Below are positions 37,558-42,655 of a stretch of DNA of 42,655 nt, piece by piece. The notes beneath the pieces were generated by a model. It saw nothing but the letters and a program-made list of their open reading frames with translations, was not told where the DNA came from and searched no databases. Position numbers and translations under genes: made by a program. The stretch lies in assembly GCA_003963405.1 (NCBI GenBank), contig RXIY01000051.1, forward strand, positions 1-42,655, in the 5' to 3' direction. This DNA is from Hyphomicrobiales bacterium (lineage in GTDB: Bacteria; Pseudomonadota; Alphaproteobacteria; Rhizobiales; Beijerinckiaceae). Each line of letters begins with the position of its first letter. Within the stretch, counting starts at the first letter, position 1.

Positions 37558-40406
37558 GCGGCTGCGACCCCTTCGGCCCCGCCTGCGCGGGCGACGAGCG
37601 CCGCGAGTTCGTGCGTGCAAGCGGTGCGCTCTGCGGCATCGACGACATCGAGGTTTATGAGGATGGAGTCTCGCTGTGCGTCAGGCTGTTCGGCGCGCCG
37701 CCCCAGGGGCTGGGGCCCGAGAATGTCGTTATTACGGGCGGCGCGCGGATTACCGGCATCAAGGCGGCGCGGGTCGATCTCGAGGAAATCGAGGACGAGG
37801 GCGCCTGTCTTCGCGTCACGCTCGACCGGACGGGGGATTTTTCGACCTATTGCCTGTGCCTGACGGCGGCCCCCGCCGCCGATGACGCGGCCTGCTCCTT
37901 CCTGCCGCCGGCCCCGGCGCCGCTCGTCCGGCCGGCGCCGGCGGGCGTCGACCCGCGATATGCCTGCGCCGAGTTCCGTTTTCATCTCGACTGTCCCTGC
38001 GACGACGACTGCGCGCCGCGGCCCTGCGTGGGCGAGGCCCCGCCGCCGGACATCCCCATCAATTACCTCGCCCGCGATTTCGCCGGCTTCCGCCAGCTCC
38101 TGCTCGACCGCCTCGCCCTCGCCATGCCCGACTGGCGAGAGCGCCACCTGCCGGATCTCCAGCTCACCGCGCTCGAGCTGCTGGCCTATCTCGGCGATCG
38201 GCTGAGCTATCAGCTCGACGCAGTCGCCACCGAGGCCTATCTCGGGACCGCCCGGAAAAGAATCTCCCTGCGCCGTCACGCGCGCCTGCTCGATTACCGG
38301 ATGTACGAAGGCTGCAATGCGCGGGCGTTCGTCTGTGTTTCGATCGAGGGCGGCGACTTGCTCGACCGTCCGGCGTCCGATTTCCTGTTCGCCGCGCCCA
38401 ACCCCGACGATCCATCGCCGGCCACCGGGCTGGCGCCGCCGGAACGGCTGGACGGCAATGCGCTCGTTTTCGAGCCGGTCGTCTGCGCGCCCGACGCGAC
38501 CATCAGCCTTCGCGCGGCCCATAGCAGCATCCCCTTCCATACCTGGCGGCAAAGCGAATGCTGCCTGCCCAGGGGCGCGACGCGGGCGACGCTGCGCGAC
38601 GGCGCGCCGCCCGCGGCGGGCGAAGGCGGCGGCGGGGAGACGCGCGCGCTCGACCTCCGGCCCGGCGATCTGCTCATCCTCGAAGAGACGCGCGGCGCCG
38701 ACACGGGCGCCGCGGCCGACGCCGATCCGGCGAAGAGATGGCCGGTGCGGCTCGTGCGCGTCGAGCCGCTGGTCGATCCGCTGGACGGCGCGCCGCTCCT
38801 TGAAGTCGAATGGGGGCAAGAAGACGCCCTGCCCTTCGCCTTGCAGCTCTCGTCCTGGACGGCGCCGGATGCGCCGGGGGCGCTGCGTCTCGCGCCAGGG
38901 GGAACCCTTGTCGTCGTCGCGCGGGAGGCGACGGGCGAGGCGCTTCCCGAGGGCGGCGTCGCCATCGAGACGCCGCCGCCCCGCGGCAAGGCGACCATCG
39001 ACGCCGACGGCGTGCTGACCTACACGGCGGCGCAAGGCTTCTCAGGCGCCGAGATCGTCGAACTTGCAGTCACGACGCCCGCCGGGTCGCGCGTCAGCTT
39101 CACGCTGACCTTCGTCGTCGGCGAAGACCCCTTCTGTCGGGTCGTGGAGACCGCGGTCGCGCGCGGCAATGTCATTCTCGTCGACCATGGCCGCACCTTC
39201 GTCGAGGACAATGACGCATGGCTGGTCGATCGGGAGGATGTCGCCGACTGTTGCCGCTGCGACGGCGCCGCCGCCGACGTTCTGGGCGTTCCGGGCGCGT
39301 TCGCCATGACGCTGGACCGGGCGCCCGTCTGCCAGGCCGCGCCGGCGCCATGCGGAGACGTTCCGGCGGCGCGCCTGCTCGAGCAGGACCCGCGCGCGGC
39401 GACCGCCGCCGTGGCGCTCGACATGGCGGACGCGCGCGGGGGCGCCTTCACGGGCGCCTTCGACTGGCGCGCACGCTTCGACCTGCTCGGCAGCGGGTCT
39501 TCCGATCGCCACTTCGTCGTCGAGATCGACGACGACCGGCGGGCCAGGCTGCGCTTCGGCGACGATGACTGCGGCATGCGCCCGCCCGCAGGCGCGCGGT
39601 TTCGGGCGCGCTATCGCATCGGAAATGGCAGGGCCGGCAACGTCGGCGCCGACACGATCGCCCTCATGGCGCTGCGCGGCGTCATCCGGCTCGACGGCCT
39701 TTCGATCGAGCTGCGCAATCCGTTGCCGGCGCGGGGCGGCGCCGACCCCGAGCCCGTCGAGGAAGTGCGCCGTCGGGCGCCCCACGGCTACGGCCGGACG
39801 CTCGAGCGCGCCGTGACGGCCGCCGATTACGCCGAAATCGCCGGGCGCGATCCGCGCATTCAGGGAACGAATGGCGAGTTCTCCTGGACGGGCGTCTGCT
39901 ATGAAGCCGAGGTGGCGCTTGACCCCTTCGCCGCCCATGCCGAGGACGCCGATCTGGCGTCCGACGCGCTGCGCCGTATCGAGGCGGCGAGGCGGATCGG
40001 CCATGACGTCGCCCTCGCGAGGGTCAGGCGCGCGCCCTTGCGGATCGGAGCCCATGTCTGCGTCGACCCTGCCTATCGGCAGGACGAGGTGGCGCGGGCC
40101 GTGCGCGCGCTGATGTCGGCCGGCTCGCTGCCGGACGGCGCCCCGGCGCTGTTCCATCCCGACCGGTTGCTGTTCGGACAGGATGTATTCGCCTCGCGCA
40201 TCGTTGCGGCCATCCAGGCGCTGGACGGCGTCTTGCACGTCGAGCTCACGCATTTCTCGCGGCTCGACGACGTCAAGCCCGGCGCGACGAGGCGGCTCGA
40301 CTCCGGCGTAATCCCCATCGCCGCCGACGAGATCGCGCAATGCGACAGCGATCCCGACTATCCGGAAAGAGGACGGTTCTCCATGCGAATCGTAGGCGGC
40401 CGATGA
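37554..40406 (+). CDS. Large baseplate assembly protein (gp6/Pvc11-like) with inserted Ig-like domain
   Basis: A 950-residue protein. The N-terminal 140 residues are Cys-rich (for example D-C-P-C-D-D-D-C). Then comes the wedge core I-N-Y-L-A-R-D-F-A-G-F-R-Q-L-L-L-D-R and L-A-Y-L-G-D-R-L-S-Y-Q-L-D-A-V-A-T-E-A-Y-L (about 165-240), typical of baseplate J/gp6-type assembly proteins. A segment at about 470-523 (A-T-I-D-A-D-G-V-L-T-Y-T then G-F-S-G-A-E) looks like an inserted cadherin/Big-type beta domain. The C-terminal half returns to baseplate features such as F-R-A-R-Y-R-I-G-N-G-R-A-G-N-V and E-V-R-R-R-A-P. It should form the wedge ring. Confidence 0.88.
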   Translation: MSGCDPFGPACAGDERREFVRASGALCGIDDIEVYEDGVSLCVRLFGAPPQGLGPENVVITGGARITGIKAARVDLEEIEDEGACLRVTLDRTGDFSTYCLCLTAAPAADDAACSFLPPAPAPLVRPAPAGVDPRYACAEFRFHLDCPCDDDCAPRPCVGEAPPPDIPINYLARDFAGFRQLLLDRLALAMPDWRERHLPDLQLTALELLAYLGDRLSYQLDAVATEAYLGTARKRISLRRHARLLDYRMYEGCNARAFVCVSIEGGDLLDRPASDFLFAAPNPDDPSPATGLAPPERLDGNALVFEPVVCAPDATISLRAAHSSIPFHTWRQSECCLPRGATRATLRDGAPPAAGEGGGGETRALDLRPGDLLILEETRGADTGAAADADPAKRWPVRLVRVEPLVDPLDGAPLLEVEWGQEDALPFALQLSSWTAPDAPGALRLAPGGTLVVVAREATGEALPEGGVAIETPPPRGKATIDADGVLTYTAAQGFSGAEIVELAVTTPAGSRVSFTLTFVVGEDPFCRVVETAVARGNVILVDHGRTFVEDNDAWLVDREDVADCCRCDGAAADVLGVPGAFAMTLDRAPVCQAAPAPCGDVPAARLLEQDPRAATAAVALDMADARGGAFTGAFDWRARFDLLGSGSSDRHFVVEIDDDRRARLRFGDDDCGMRPPAGARFRARYRIGNGRAGNVGADTIALMALRGVIRLDGLSIELRNPLPARGGADPEPVEEVRRRAPHGYGRTLERAVTAADYAEIAGRDPRIQGTNGEFSWTGVCYEAEVALDPFAAHAEDADLASDALRRIEAARRIGHDVALARVRRAPLRIGAHVCVDPAYRQDEVARAVRALMSAGSLPDGAPALFHPDRLLFGQDVFASRIVAAIQALDGVLHVELTHFSRLDDVKPGATRRLDSGVIPIAADEIAQCDSDPDYPERGRFSMRIVGGR

Positions 40407-42655
40407 GCGCGGCGGCGCCTTGCGCGGGCTGTGGCGCGCCATCTTGCGATTGCCGCTGCGGCGCCTGCGCGGGCGGTCCGTTCCTCGCCGCGCGCGAGAA
40501 CCGCATGGGCCTGTCGCGCATCGACACGCGGATCGGCGGACATGCGCGCTTTTTTGCGGCCGCGACGCAGTCGCTGTCGTCGGCGGAGACGCCCGCCTTG
40601 CGTTTGCTGAGCGTGCGCGCGGGGGACGATCCCATCATCGCCCTCCTCGATGGCTGGGCGATGATCGCCGACATACTGACATTCTATCGGGACCGCTTCG
40701 CCAACGAGACCTATCTGCGCACCGCGCGCGAGGAACGATCGCTCTTCGAGCTTGCCGCGCAGGTGGGCTATCGGCCTCGGCCAGGCGTGTCGGCCAGCGT
40801 CGCCCTCGCCTATCTCCTCGACCCTGCCGCAAAGCCCGTGACCGTGCCGGCGGGCGCCCGCGCGCAATCCGTCCCGAAGCCCGGCGAGCAGATGCAGAGC
40901 TTCGAGACCATGCAGCCGCTCGATGCGCGGGCCGAGTGGAGCGAGATGCCGCCCCGCCGCTCCTGGCTGCCCCCGCTCGACCGCCTCGACGCCCTGTTGC
41001 GCGACGAAATCCGGTTGAGCGGCGCGCAGCTCGTGGTGCGTCCCGGCGAGCGGCTGCTGTTCGTCTTCGGCATGAAGCAGGGCTGGCAGATCGCACGGGA
41101 GGTGGCGGCGGCCAAGGCGGACATCGCGTCCGATTGCGTCGTCGTCACGCTCAAGCCGCGTCCCGGCCTTACCGCGGCGCTCGCCCAGAAACTGCTCGAT
41201 CTCCTTGAGAAGGCGGCCGGAACCGCGGGCGACCATGCGGCGAGCGCGGTTCGCGGCGTCGCCTCCTATCTGCTCGGCGCCTCGCCCCGGGATGCGCGGC
41301 GGACCATCTCCGACACGGAGCGCGACCTTTATGGCGTCCTCGAGGACATCGAGCGCGCGCCGCGCGCCCCGTCCAAGGGCGCGCCCGGTTTCAGCATCGA
41401 CGCCATCCTCTCGAAGGTCGCGACGACTGCCGGCCGGGCGCCGCCGGGGGGGCCGCGCAGGGTGGTCGACGCGCTGCGCCCGTCTGGCGACGGGCGGGCC
41501 GCCCTCATCGCCGCCGGCGCGCCGGAGGTCGGCGCGGCGCTTTACGCCGCCTGGGGAAATCTGCCGGCGAATGGCTCGAGGCCGAAAAAGGCGCCGGACC
41601 TCTACCTGCTGCGGCTCGTCGCCGGCGCCTTTGGCGGCAATGCGCCGGCGCTGCTCCCGGACGGCCATGTCGCCGACGACGCCAGCATCGAAGATCTCGA
41701 CGGCGAATACGTCTTCCTCGACACGCTCGCCGAGGGCGTCGAGGGGGGCGGCTTCGCACTGATCGACGCCCCCGCCACGAGCATGTCCTCGGCGCGCCTC
41801 CTGCGCATCGGCCGCGTGCGCGAGGCGCAGCAGACCGCACGCTCCGACTATGGCCTCAACGCTCGGGTGACCCGCCTCGACGTGGTCGGCCTCGAGGACG
41901 ACGAACCGCTCGGCCTCCCCGCCGCCGATGACGGCCGCGGCATGACGGTGAAGCTGCTGCGCCGGATACTCTATGTCGCCCAGAGCGAACCGGTGACGCG
42001 GGCGCCCGAGCCGCTCGACGACGCCGTCGAGGGCGACACGATCATGCTCGACGGCCTGTATCCGGATTTCGCGCCGGGGCGGTCGATCCTCGTCACCGGC
42101 GAGCGGTCTGATATTCTCGTTGGCGGCGCTCCGGTTCCGGGCGTGTCGGGAGGCGAGCGCGCCACAGTGGCTGCCGTTACGCAGGGGCCGCTGCCGGGCT
42201 CGCCCGGCGACACGCCCCATACCGTCCTCCATCTCACCGCGTCCCTGGCCTTTTCCTACCGGCGCGCGACGACGGTCGTCCATGCCAATGTCGTCACCGC
42301 CACTCATGGCGAAACCGTGAGCGAGACGCTCGGTTCGGGAGACGCCGGAGAGGCGTTCCAGCGCTTCCGACTGCGCCGCGCGCCGCTCACCTTCGTCGCC
42401 GCGCCGACGACGAGCGGGGTGGTCGATACGCTGCGGATCGAGGCCAACGGCCTCGCCCTCGCCGAAGTCGCGGCGCTGTCGGACGCCGGACCGAGGGACC
42501 GGGTTTTTCAGCTCGCGGTCGACGCGTCCGGCGCGGGGGCGATCGAGGGCGGCGACGGGAAGACCGGGATGCGACTTCCGACCGGCGCCGAAAACATCCG
42601 TGCGACCTATCGCGTCGGCGTCGGCGCCGCCGGCAATGTCGACCCCCGGCAGATC
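40403..42655 (+). CDS. Second large baseplate assembly protein (Pvc12/gp7-like), 3' end outside window
   Basis: It starts at the ATGA overlap with the preceding gene and stays open for 751 codons to the window edge. After a Cys-rich start (C-A-G-C ... C-D-C-R-C-G-A-C) it has the hallmark D-D-P-I-I-A-L-L-D-G-W-A-M-I-A-D-I-L-T-F-Y and R-F-A-N-E-T-Y-L-R-T-A, then L-A-A-Q-V-G-Y-R-P-R-P-G-V-S-A-S. These are features of TIGR02243-type putative baseplate assembly proteins of eCIS loci. Near the edge, R-A-T-Y-R-V-G-V-G-A-A-G-N-V matches the corresponding segment of the preceding protein, so the two wedge proteins are distant paralogues. Confidence 0.9.
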   Translation, partial: MSAAAPCAGCGAPSCDCRCGACAGGPFLAARENRMGLSRIDTRIGGHARFFAAATQSLSSAETPALRLLSVRAGDDPIIALLDGWAMIADILTFYRDRFANETYLRTAREERSLFELAAQVGYRPRPGVSASVALAYLLDPAAKPVTVPAGARAQSVPKPGEQMQSFETMQPLDARAEWSEMPPRRSWLPPLDRLDALLRDEIRLSGAQLVVRPGERLLFVFGMKQGWQIAREVAAAKADIASDCVVVTLKPRPGLTAALAQKLLDLLEKAAGTAGDHAASAVRGVASYLLGASPRDARRTISDTERDLYGVLEDIERAPRAPSKGAPGFSIDAILSKVATTAGRAPPGGPRRVVDALRPSGDGRAALIAAGAPEVGAALYAAWGNLPANGSRPKKAPDLYLLRLVAGAFGGNAPALLPDGHVADDASIEDLDGEYVFLDTLAEGVEGGGFALIDAPATSMSSARLLRIGRVREAQQTARSDYGLNARVTRLDVVGLEDDEPLGLPAADDGRGMTVKLLRRILYVAQSEPVTRAPEPLDDAVEGDTIMLDGLYPDFAPGRSILVTGERSDILVGGAPVPGVSGGERATVAAVTQGPLPGSPGDTPHTVLHLTASLAFSYRRATTVVHANVVTATHGETVSETLGSGDAGEAFQRFRLRRAPLTFVAAPTTSGVVDTLRIEANGLALAEVAALSDAGPRDRVFQLAVDASGAGAIEGGDGKTGMRLPTGAENIRATYRVGVGAAGNVDPRQI

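Noticed and set aside
40403-40480. Cys-rich N-terminus of the last wedge protein as a novel metal cluster
   Set aside because: Cys-rich starts are, to my knowledge, common in TIGR02243-type baseplate proteins, so it is not unusual by itself.
1-42655. tRNA, rRNA, CRISPR arrays, transposases, integrases
   Set aside because: None seen: no regular short repeats with spacers, no conserved tRNA elements, no DDE or tyrosine-recombinase motifs in the translated frames.

Overview
The window looks like chromosomal or large-plasmid DNA of a GC-rich alphaproteobacterium. It most resembles Hyphomicrobiales/Methylocystaceae-type genomes: the N2O reductase is Tat-exported, the nos order is R-Z-D-F-Y-X, and start/stop overlaps are frequent. 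That placement is an inference; no 16S or methane-oxidation gene lies in the window. No tRNA, rRNA, CRISPR array or insertion sequence was found.

Region 1 (1-11.4 kb) is a mixed set of mostly single genes. It holds an L,D-transpeptidase, a Tat-exported multicopper oxidase, a DUF4239-like membrane protein, an FAD-linked D-lactate/glycolate-type oxidase and a glycerol dehydrogenase. It also carries many small proteins: two paralogous peptides of about 70 residues with a Y-x-K-P-L-L-R motif, and a cluster of small secreted proteins. Two of the secreted proteins, at opposite ends of this region and in opposite orientations, share an unusual two-copy repeat (I-G-[DN]-T-S-x-G-G ... Q-A-Q-V-P).

Region 2 (11.5-19.8 kb, minus strand) is a nitrous oxide reductase operon in transcription order nosR-nosZ-nosD-nosF-nosY-nosX, with tight start/stop overlaps from nosZ onward. 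It reduces N2O to N2 in the periplasm. NosZ is the catalyst, NosR the flavin/Fe-S membrane electron donor, NosDFY the maturation ABC system, and NosX the FMN transferase that flavinylates NosR. nosL, usual between nosY and nosX, is absent. The block is visibly more AT-rich than what follows. A two-domain ferritin-like gene is divergent from nosR.

Region 3 (21.1 kb to the end, plus strand) is a very GC-rich, translationally coupled operon for a contractile injection system of the extracellular (eCIS, Afp/PVC-like) type. In order it encodes the sheath, inner tube, a gp26-like zinc-motif baseplate protein, a disordered accessory protein, a DUF4255 (Pvc16-like) cap/terminator, an AAA+ ATPase (Pvc15-like), a small protein and two large DUF4157 proteins. 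Then come a Pvc7-like tube-initiator protein, a LysM-like protein, hub, OB-fold spike, PAAR-like tip, gp25-like wedge and two large baseplate assembly proteins. The last one runs off the window. The two DUF4157 proteins share a duplicated N-terminal head and a Cys-Pro module but end in unrelated C-termini, so they are the best candidates for cargo toxins. The C-terminus of the second has a nuclease-like G-H ... N-Q-x-x-N pattern. Tape measure and tail-fibre genes are expected beyond the right edge.
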